Assembly: GCA_046726375.1 (NCBI GenBank)
Contig: JBKPAJ010000218.1
Coordinates: 1 to 12,569, forward strand
Length of the DNA stretch: 12,569 bases
Direction: 5' to 3'
Origin: DASPWV01 sp046726375
Lineage (GTDB): Bacteria > Acidobacteriota > Vicinamibacteria > Vicinamibacterales > UBA2999
Shown here: positions 6,964 through 12,569 of the stretch, piece by piece
Layout of the letters: every line of letters begins with the position of its first letter
Numbering within the stretch: position 1 is the stretch's first letter
Translations under genes and position numbers: made by a program
The notes under the pieces: generated by a model
What the model was told of the DNA's origin: nothing
The model's input: the letters and a program-made list of their open reading frames with translations, nothing else
The model's database searches: none

Positions 6964-8505
6964 ATGGACCGGCGTCGATTCATTCAATCTCTGGCAGGCC
7001 TGGGGGTGTGGCCCGCGCGCGGCCGCGCTTCCACGCAGTCCAGGCGCGAGTTCGATTTCATCATCGTGGGCGCCGGATCGGCGGGCTGCCTGTTGGCGAA
7101 CAGGCTGAGCGCAAATCCATCGGCATCCGTTCTTCTCATCGAAGCCGGCGGGCCGGCCGCGGGCGAACCGGCCATCGCCACGCCGGGCCGCTGGGTGTCC
7201 TTGCTCGGGTCGCGGTGGGACTGGAATTACGCAATCGAGCCCGATGCGGGACTTGGCGGACGCTCGATCAGGTGGCCGCGCGGAAAGGCCTACGGCGGTT
7301 CCAGCGCGATTAACGCCATGGCCTACGTGCGGGGGAACGCGCGCTGCTACGACGCATGGGCGCGAACAGCGGGACCGTCGTGGCGCTACGCGGCTCTCGA
7401 GCCGCATTTCACGCGGGTCGAACGCGATCTCACGATTTCAGATACCAGGGATCCGCACGCCGGCCATCTAGCATTCATGGAAGCCGCGCGCGAGCGTGGT
7501 TATGCGCCGGAGTTCTACAGGAAGACCATCCGCGACGGACGACGGCACTCAGCCGCCGACGCGTTTCTGACGCCGATTCGCTCGCGCCGCAATCTCACCG
7601 TGTTGCCGAACGCACTCGTGCGGGGCGTGCTCTTTTCACGCCAGCGCGCCGCCGGCGTCGAAGTCGTTCGCGAGGGACAGGCGGAACAGATCCGCGCCGC
7701 GCAGGAGGTTGTGCTGGCCGCGGGAGTGATTGGATCGCCGCACATCCTGATGTTGTCGGGCGTTGGACCGGCCGACGCGTTGAAGCGGGCGGGAATCTCG
7801 GTGGTCGTCGAGTCGCGCAACGTTGGTGAAAACCTGCACGACCATCCGCGTGTGTCCGTGCGCTGGAAGAGCGCGGAACCGCTGGCGCCTTCGACCACCT
7901 CGGCGGGATTGTGGGTGTCGAGTACGGTCGCGTCCTCTGCGCCGATCCCCAACCTTGCCGATCTTCAGTTCTACGTCGGCCGTGGACTCGACGCGCCGGA
8001 CGACTTCATCACCCTCACGGTAGCCTTGGCACAACCCCGAAGCCGTGGCTCGATTCACCTGCGCTCAGCAGACCCGATGACAGCACCGATCATTCGCGCG
8101 AATTACTTCGCCGCGCCCGAGGACCTGGCCGCGCTCGCGGATGGGGTGCGCATTGCGCGAGAGATTGCATCGGGTAACGCATATCGTGGGCTGCGGCGCG
8201 ACGAGGTCGATCCCCTTGCGACAATCGTCTCGACCGACGCCGTGCGCGAGTGGATCAGGCGCGCGGCGGACACGATTTTCCATCCGGTAGGCACGTGCCG
8301 TATGGGAACGGCGGCTGACGCAGTCGTCGATTCCGAGCTGCGCGTGCGTGGCGTCGAAGGGCTGCGCGTCGCCGACGGATCGGTCATGCCGATCGTCGTC
8401 AACAGCCAGACTCAGGCGGCGTGTTTCGTCATTGCCGAACGGGCCGCGGAGCGTATGATGGCGGCTGAGGGCCCGGCCCTCCCGCGGGAGCGGGATGCCG
8501 TATGA
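6964..8505 (+). CDS. GMC family FAD-dependent oxidoreductase (choline/alcohol dehydrogenase-like), possible Tat substrate
   Basis: This 513-residue flavoprotein would oxidise an alcohol or polyol group using FAD; the substrate cannot be read from sequence. The N-terminal ADP-binding loop is IIVGAGSAGCLLANRL (GAGSAG at 36-41). The GMC signature follows as WPRGKAYGGSSAINAMAY (about 103-120). The C-terminal GMC domain carries FHPVGTCRMG with H440 and VVNSQTQAACFVIAE with N480, the expected catalytic His/Asn pair, and LRVADGSVMP for FAD. Before the flavin domain is MDRRRFIQSLAGLGVW, which resembles a twin-arginine export signal (RRRFI), although the hydrophobic part is short and there is no clear AXA cleavage site; cytoplasmic location remains possible. 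It starts 7 nt after the gltX stop and its TGA overlaps the next ATG by 4 nt, so it is probably cotranscribed with both neighbours. The family call is firm. Confidence 0.92.
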   Translation: MDRRRFIQSLAGLGVWPARGRASTQSRREFDFIIVGAGSAGCLLANRLSANPSASVLLIEAGGPAAGEPAIATPGRWVSLLGSRWDWNYAIEPDAGLGGRSIRWPRGKAYGGSSAINAMAYVRGNARCYDAWARTAGPSWRYAALEPHFTRVERDLTISDTRDPHAGHLAFMEAARERGYAPEFYRKTIRDGRRHSAADAFLTPIRSRRNLTVLPNALVRGVLFSRQRAAGVEVVREGQAEQIRAAQEVVLAAGVIGSPHILMLSGVGPADALKRAGISVVVESRNVGENLHDHPRVSVRWKSAEPLAPSTTSAGLWVSSTVASSAPIPNLADLQFYVGRGLDAPDDFITLTVALAQPRSRGSIHLRSADPMTAPIIRANYFAAPEDLAALADGVRIAREIASGNAYRGLRRDEVDPLATIVSTDAVREWIRRAADTIFHPVGTCRMGTAADAVVDSELRVRGVEGLRVADGSVMPIVVNSQTQAACFVIAERAAERMMAAEGPALPRERDAV

Positions 8506-9731
8506 CGTTGATCAGCGAGACGCTTCCGCCCATTGCAGTTGACGCGCGGCGATCGGGGCCGGCGCCGACGGCCATGGCGTTCGCCGCAATTGTGATCTTT
8601 GCCGCCTACCTTGCGGGAACGATCAGTCCGAAACAAGCGGCGCTCTTTTTCGTCGGCGTCGCGGCGGGGGTGGTGTTGTACCACGCGGCCTTCGGCTTCA
8701 CATCGTCATGGCGCGTCTTCATCTCCGATGGCCGCGGCGCCGGTCTTCGCGCGCAGATGCTGATGCTCGCGGTGACCTGCGCCGTGTTCTTTCCCCTGTT
8801 GAGCGCGGGCGAGTTGTTTGGGCAGGCGGTGCGCGGCTCGATTTCACCAGCCGGCATTGCCGTGTTCGTGGGCGCGTTCATCTTCGGCGTCGGGATGCAG
8901 CTCGGAGGCGGGTGCGCGTCGGGCACACTCTACACCGTCGGCGGCGGCAACACGCGAATGCTGGTGACGTTGCTCGCCTTCATCGCCGGATCACTGATCG
9001 GCACGGCGCACGCGCCGTGGTGGCAAACCATGCCGGCGTTTGCGCCTTTGTCGGTGGTCACGCGTTTCGGCGTGATCGCTGGCCTCGCCATCAGTCTTGT
9101 CCTGTTTGCCGCCGTCACGGCAATCACCATCGTCGTCGAGCGACGGCGTCATGGCCGTGTCGAGTCGCTGACGTCAATCAAAAGCGCGAGCGATCGGCCC
9201 TGGCTGCGCGGTCCTTGGCCGCTCGCAGCTGGAGCAATCGGTCTAGCAGCCGTCAACATCGCAACGTTGACGATTGCAGGACGGCCGTGGGGTGTCACGT
9301 CTGCCTTTGCGTTGTGGGGCGCAAAAGCGGCAGCGGCAGTTGGGATACCGGTTGCGAGCTGGTCCTACTGGTCTACTCCGGCACAACGCGCTGCACTCGA
9401 ATCAAATGTGTTGACCGACGTCACGACGGTCATGGACATCGGCATCATCCTCGGAGCTTTGCTCGCGGCGATGCTGGCCAACAAGTTTGCTCCTGGTTGG
9501 CGTACCTCCACGCGTTCGCTCGTGGCGGCAATTGTCGGTGGGCTGCTGCTTGGCTACGGCGCACGCGTTGCGTACGGCTGCAACATCGGAGCGTATTTCA
9601 GCGGTGTCGCGTCAGGCAGCGCACATGGTTGGTTGTGGCTCGTCGCCGGGTTTGCGGGCAACGCGCTGGGCGTTCGCCTGCGACCGCTCTGCGATCTGCC
9701 GGTGGAGCGATCGCGAGTTCACACAAACTAA
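8502..9731 (+). CDS. YeeE/YedE family membrane transporter (two-repeat, sulfur-compound uptake type)
   Basis: The 409-residue product is almost entirely hydrophobic, with about ten membrane segments in two homologous halves. The first half has the signature FGVGMQLGGGCASGTLYTVG with C138; the second has LGYGARVAYGCNIGAYFSG with C360 followed by GSAHGWLW. These are the half-repeat motifs of the YeeE/YedE (DUF395) family. Characterised members (TsuA) take up thiosulfate by passing it along conserved cysteines in the membrane. C93, C138 and C360 are candidates for such a path, but I cannot align them without a reference. A basic, poorly conserved linker (about 205-222) joins the halves. The ATG overlaps the GMC oxidoreductase stop (ATGA), indicating coupled translation. 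No TusA or rhodanese gene, common partners of this family, is visible nearby. Substrate is inferred as a sulfur compound only. Confidence 0.88.
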   Translation: MTLISETLPPIAVDARRSGPAPTAMAFAAIVIFAAYLAGTISPKQAALFFVGVAAGVVLYHAAFGFTSSWRVFISDGRGAGLRAQMLMLAVTCAVFFPLLSAGELFGQAVRGSISPAGIAVFVGAFIFGVGMQLGGGCASGTLYTVGGGNTRMLVTLLAFIAGSLIGTAHAPWWQTMPAFAPLSVVTRFGVIAGLAISLVLFAAVTAITIVVERRRHGRVESLTSIKSASDRPWLRGPWPLAAGAIGLAAVNIATLTIAGRPWGVTSAFALWGAKAAAAVGIPVASWSYWSTPAQRAALESNVLTDVTTVMDIGIILGALLAAMLANKFAPGWRTSTRSLVAAIVGGLLLGYGARVAYGCNIGAYFSGVASGSAHGWLWLVAGFAGNALGVRLRPLCDLPVERSRVHTN

Positions 9732-9749
9732 CCACTCAATTCCCTCGAT

Positions 9750-9853
9750 TCACTTGAGTTGCGAAGCGTGCCATCGAAGTGATCCGACCGTATGGGCGCA
9801 GAACGGGCCGCTTTCGCGCGGTTGGGCGCCGTTGCCGCTATCCACTCAAGTGA
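9750..9853. repeat. Perfect 10-bp inverted repeat in convergent spacer
   Basis: TCACTTGAGT (9750-9759) and ACTCAAGTGA (9844-9853) are exact reverse complements, 84 nt apart, in the 131-nt spacer between the convergent transporter and cupin genes. A smaller hairpin, ACTCAA (9734-9739) with TTGAGT (9754-9759), shares the left arm, so alternative pairings are possible. There is no T-tract, no target-site duplication at the outer ends, and no open reading frame inside. It may contribute to bidirectional termination or be a remnant; function is unknown. Confidence 0.5.
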
Positions 9854-9862
9854 GCTCCGCGA

Positions 9863-10738
9863 TTAACGCACTCGCTTCAGGCGTGTCCGCGAGTACACGG
9901 CGAAATCCTTCTGCGGCTCGGCAAGCTCGAAGATCTCTTCGACCTCGTTCGGCTCTTTGATCACATACGTCTCGCGTGCCCGCCATCCGGCCGGGATGTT
10001 CTCGATCGCAGTCGTCGTAAACACGATTGTGTTCGCGGTCGTCTGCGGCTCCATTGCGTACTCGTTCACAAAGCCTTCAACGTGGAATTGCCGCAACACG
10101 ATGCGTTTGGCCGTCTTGTCGAACGTGAAGACACCAAAGTCCTCATGGCGCTCGCCCTTTGGATTGGCTTCCTGCGGCGGATAGACGCTTTCGTTCGTTG
10201 ACTGCACCGCGCGTGATTGCAGCACGCGCGTGTATTCGCGCTTCACGGTTCCCTTTCCGGGCTGCCCTTCCGATGTTCCTTCCCATCGCCCGACTAGAAC
10301 ATCGAGCGCGCTCAACTCTTTGGGTGCATTGCTCGACTCACGGGCAACGGCCGCTGAAGGGGCCTTGCCGAACACCTCGACGATCGTTGCGGTCGCTGTA
10401 CCGGTGTTCGTAAACGTATGCCGCGAGCCACCTTTGAGCGTGACCACCTGCCCCTGCGCCACGTCGATCGGCGTTTCGCCTTCGATCGTCAATCGCAGTT
10501 GGCCGGTGACGAGCGTGAACACATGCCACGTTGCGTCGTTGTGCGAGTGCATGCGCCGCGTCGCGCCAGGCTCAGCGTAGTCGCGCAACACGCGATATTG
10601 CGGTTGCTCGGTGACGACCATCGATGAGACCCCCGGGTCGCCTTGCACCGGCTTTGCCCCTTCCGCACCGCCTACCGCTTGCGCCCACGCGCTCGTCGCG
10701 CTGAAGATCAGGACGGCCAGTGTGAACGTCGATCGCAT
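9863..10738 (-). CDS. Exported cupin fused to a lipocalin-like (DUF1579/THAP4-type) beta-barrel
   Basis: The 291-residue protein begins MRSTFTLAVLIFSATSAWAQA, a clear signal peptide with cleavage after AWA (residue 19), so it acts outside the cytoplasm. Residues about 45-122 form a small cupin barrel: MHSHNDATWHVFTLVTGQL supplies H64, H66 and H72, and GGSRHTFTNTG supplies H107 as likely metal ligands. Residues about 143-291 are a second barrel: LDVLVGRWEGTSEG, then FGVFTFDKTAKRIVLRQFH, and a repeated Glu-rich end (EVEEIFELAEP). This resembles lipocalin/FABP-like domains annotated as DUF1579 or heme-binding-like; no ligand can be named. The ATG at 10738 is preceded by GGGAG with an 8-nt spacer, which fixes the start although the frame stays open to about 11038. 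It is divergent from another exported cupin, 42 nt away, and probably shares control with it. Function is unknown beyond domain calls. Confidence 0.82.
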   Translation of the reverse strand: MRSTFTLAVLIFSATSAWAQAVGGAEGAKPVQGDPGVSSMVVTEQPQYRVLRDYAEPGATRRMHSHNDATWHVFTLVTGQLRLTIEGETPIDVAQGQVVTLKGGSRHTFTNTGTATATIVEVFGKAPSAAVARESSNAPKELSALDVLVGRWEGTSEGQPGKGTVKREYTRVLQSRAVQSTNESVYPPQEANPKGERHEDFGVFTFDKTAKRIVLRQFHVEGFVNEYAMEPQTTANTIVFTTTAIENIPAGWRARETYVIKEPNEVEEIFELAEPQKDFAVYSRTRLKRVR

Positions 10739-10755
10739 GCCGAATCTCCCGCGAG

Positions 10756-10769
10756 ATTGTAGATACAAT
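10756..10769. promoter_or_regulatory. Palindromic bidirectional -10 / operator candidate between divergent cupin genes
   Basis: ATTGTAGATACAAT is a 6-bp inverted repeat around a 2-nt centre, in the middle of the 42-nt spacer. Read on either strand the arm gives TACAAT, five of six matches to a sigma-70 -10 box, at 10764-10769 (plus) and 10761-10756 (minus). Predicted starts would give about 5 nt of leader for the plus gene, nearly leaderless, and about 11 nt for the minus gene. No convincing -35 is seen on either side. The palindrome could equally be a repressor site covering both promoters. Confidence 0.45.
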
Positions 10770-10780
10770 GCGCGAATCAT

Positions 10781-11705
10781 ATGCACAAAATCGTGTCGTT
10801 CATCCCGCTCGCCGCGATCGCTGTTCCGGCGCATGCGCAGGATACGCGTGTGCCGACCGCGGCGTGGGCGCCGAAGCCAGCTCAGGTGCCGGCGTATCCT
10901 CCCAATCACAAACCGTGGGTCAAGCTCGCCGACATCAAGGCGCGTCACAAAGGCAATGCAAATTGGCGCGAGGTGATCGTGGATGATGGGCGACTGAGTG
11001 GCGAGTACGTGTTGGCGGTCGCCAGGCGCCAAGGTCACGCCGCGCTTTCATCCCGACACGCGCCAGTGGTTTGCCGTGGTCGAAGGTCAAGTGCGCGTCG
11101 AAATTGAAGGTCAGACGCCGTTTACCGCGACGCGTGGATCGCTCGTCAACATCCCGCGACAAACAATCTACTCGCTTGAAACGATTGGCGATCAACCGAG
11201 CCTGCGCTGGATTGTGAACGTCGCGCGCGCGAAGACGCTCTTTGCGCAGGACGTGAAACCAGACACTGCTCCACCACCCGGCATGACATGGATGCCGATC
11301 ACGGTCAACCGCACGCCGGGACAGTACGATCAGTTCAATCAACCGCACGTGAACATTCACGATGCCGCGGCGAAGAACGAGAAGTACACCGGCGGACGGT
11401 TCGTGCGTGACGATAAGTCGGAGATGCTCGTGATCTACGGCTACGAGAAGAACCTGGCGCCGTTCGATCCGAAGGACAAGGGGCACTTCCATCCTGAAAG
11501 CGCGGAATTCTGGCTCGTGTTCACAGGGCAAATCCGCTACGCGTTCGAGGGACAGGAACCGTTTGTCGCGAGCGAAGGGGACATCGTCTACGTGCCGGCC
11601 AATACATGGCACGCGACGCGGTTCCGGGGCACAGGACCGGCGTGCCGCCTTTCGATCACTGAGTATGTCGGTAACACGCTGCTGCTGGAGCCGCGGCAGC
11701 CATAA
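10781..11705 (+). pseudogene. Exported bicupin protein, interrupted by one frameshift
   Basis: With one extra base removed, this reads as a 307-residue secreted bicupin. It opens MHKIVSFIPLAAIAVPAHAQ, a signal peptide with cleavage after AHA. The first frame ends its homologous part at GRLSGEYVLA near 11017; the second frame resumes at PGAKVTPRFHPDTRQW from about 11022. An extra G in GGCGGTC at 11014-11020 is the simplest cause. The N-terminal cupin keeps the fold pattern (VVEGQVRVEIEG, then GSLVNIPRQTIYSL) but has lost most metal ligands: a single His in RFHPD, Gln in place of Glu, and no late His. The C-terminal cupin retains GHFHPESAEFWLV and PANTWHAT, a full set of two His, Glu and a final His. 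Neither frame has other lesions, so the break is recent or a sequencing error. The ATG lies only 11 nt after the palindromic -10 and lacks a clear ribosome-binding site. Substrate is unknown. Confidence 0.78.
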
Positions 11706-11722
11706 CACTCACATGTCGCGGC
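11690..11722. terminator. Terminator-like hairpin between convergent genes
   Basis: GCCGCGGCA (11690-11698) pairs with TGTCGCGGC (11714-11722) over 9 bp with one G-U, around a 15-nt loop. The left arm covers the last codons and stop region of the bicupin gene, and the hairpin lies just before the convergent acetamidase stop. No T-tract follows on either strand, so it is not a classical intrinsic terminator; it may act bidirectionally or with Rho. Confidence 0.3.
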
Positions 11723-11735
11723 GGGGACTTCCGCC

Positions 11736-12569
11736 TCATCGGCTGATGAGCGCCTTGCGCATTTTGGCAACGACGGTGAAATTTGGATCAACCACATTGG
11801 CTACCTCGTATTCGAGCGCCTGTCCCATGAGGAGCGACGCGCCGCGCTCCGAGTACATGTAGTCGGCCACAAGCCAGCGCTGCATCTCGGTGGTGGCGTG
11901 CTGCAGCGCCTGCAACAGCGGCCGCGCGCTGCCGAGCACCATGATGTAAGTGTCGTTCTCGAGCCGAGGCCAGCCGATCGTCTTCTTCTTGATCACATCA
12001 ACGGTGAACTCGACGTCCATGGACGTTTCCAGGCCGGTGCCGACAACCTCGCCTTCGCCCTGGCGCGCGTGTCCGTCGCCAATAAACAGCAACGCGCCCG
12101 GCTCGCTGACCGGCAGCATGACCTTCACTCCTGCATTCAGGCCGGCATAGTCCATGTTGCCCCCGAAGGCGCCCGGCGTGCTCGTGGCAATCGCCTCCTT
12201 ACGCGCGGGCGCAACGCCCACGCAGCCAAGCATTGGGCGGAGGGGCAGTTCGATCGGCGGTGTGATGTCGGTGGCATCGAGCCGGGCGGTGCCCTTCGCC
12301 TTGTCGATGATCCAGGTTGAGCGTCGTGGCTCGCGATCGACGCGCGCGGCAATCGACGCAGGGTCGACCGCGTACGGCGCGAGCAGGCTGCTCGAGTAGG
12401 CCGTCGCGCGGTTGGTCTCGATCTTGGCGATCGTGACCACGAGCATGTCGCCTGGCTCTGCGCCTTCAACGTAAAAGGGACCGGTTTGTGGATTGGGGCC
12501 TTGCGCAACCTGCTTGCCATCCCAGTCGGTGCCGGCGGCGTCGATGGTTTTCGTGACAACACGCTCGCC
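11736..12569 (-). CDS. Acetamidase/formamidase family protein (5' end beyond the window)
   Basis: The frame is open from the right edge to a TGA at 11736, giving 277 visible residues; the true start and any signal peptide lie outside. It belongs to the FmdA/AmdA family, which hydrolyses small amides such as formamide or acetamide to ammonia and the acid. Visible motifs, in order, are GPNPQTGPFYVEGAEPGD near the edge, PMLGCVGVAP, GGNMDYAGLNAGVKVMLPV, the hallmark LLFIGDGHARQGEGE, and a C-terminal MYSERGASLLMGQALEYEV. The internal ATG at 12446 (MLVVTIAKIE) is not the start, because family sequence continues upstream of it without a stop. The protein seems to be of the shorter class, about 300-350 residues. 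It converges on the bicupin gene with 30 nt between stops. No amide or urea transporter is seen in the window, so the substrate cannot be narrowed. Confidence 0.88.
   Translation of the reverse strand, partial: GERVVTKTIDAAGTDWDGKQVAQGPNPQTGPFYVEGAEPGDMLVVTIAKIETNRATAYSSSLLAPYAVDPASIAARVDREPRRSTWIIDKAKGTARLDATDITPPIELPLRPMLGCVGVAPARKEAIATSTPGAFGGNMDYAGLNAGVKVMLPVSEPGALLFIGDGHARQGEGEVVGTGLETSMDVEFTVDVIKKKTIGWPRLENDTYIMVLGSARPLLQALQHATTEMQRWLVADYMYSERGASLLMGQALEYEVANVVDPNFTVVAKMRKALISR

Noticed and set aside
8708..9757. Arg-rich 349-codon open frame overlapping the transporter
   Set aside because: Its composition (Arg, Cys and His-rich, no domains) is that of an out-of-frame reading of the clear membrane transporter.
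9750..9853. MITE or other small transposable element bounded by the 10-bp repeat
   Set aside because: There is no target-site duplication at the outer ends and only one copy is visible.
10739..11038. N-terminal extension of the cupin-lipocalin gene
   Set aside because: It is antisense to the bicupin, while a signal peptide with GGGAG upstream begins at 10738.
1..12569. tRNA, rRNA or riboswitch genes
   Set aside because: The spacers are short and I found no cloverleaf, rRNA-like or recognised riboswitch sequence in them by eye.

Overview
The window is a high-GC (roughly 60-63% by eye) bacterial chromosome segment with tightly packed genes. The pairing of a PadR-type repressor with a large MacB/FtsX-type permease that carries its own N-terminal prefix domain (the ADOP arrangement) is typical of Acidobacteriota, and the composition suits the Vicinamibacteria group. 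That placement is inference from gene style; no rRNA or marker tree is available here.

Layout. (1) 11-2295, minus strand: an overlapping (TAATG) pair, an exported DUF3089 serine-hydrolase-like protein followed by a D-threonine-aldolase/D-serine-dehydratase-like PLP enzyme. (2) 2296-2376: a compact divergent promoter region with a perfect 6-bp inverted repeat and a shared TATAC core. (3) 2377-5449, plus strand: a PadR regulator and an ADOP permease whose frame is broken twice. (4) 5450-5627: a non-coding block built from TGGAGA/TCTCCA motifs that folds into a long imperfect hairpin. (5) 5628-9731, plus strand: a probable three-gene operon of glutamyl-tRNA synthetase (gltX), an FAD-dependent GMC oxidoreductase and a two-repeat YeeE/YedE sulfur-compound transporter (7-nt gap, then a 4-nt ATGA overlap). 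(6) 9732-9862: a convergent spacer with a perfect 10-bp inverted repeat. (7) 9863-11705: two exported cupin proteins transcribed divergently from a 42-nt spacer centred on the palindrome ATTGTAGATACAAT. The minus-strand one is fused to a lipocalin-like barrel; the plus-strand one is a bicupin broken by one frameshift. (8) 11736-12569, minus strand: the 3' part of an acetamidase/formamidase-family gene that runs off the right edge.

How the genes relate. The PadR/ADOP pair is a self-contained regulated export or efflux unit. The GMC oxidoreductase and YeeE-type transporter are probably translationally coupled. The two cupins probably share regulation. I see no phage, IS, CRISPR, toxin-antitoxin or defence genes, and no convincing new multi-gene system. 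The points most worth a second look are the GluRS that lacks the usual zinc-binding insert, the TGGAGA inverted-repeat block, the palindromic divergent cupin promoter, and three single-base frame breaks in two otherwise well-preserved genes. Those breaks could be real decay or assembly error.
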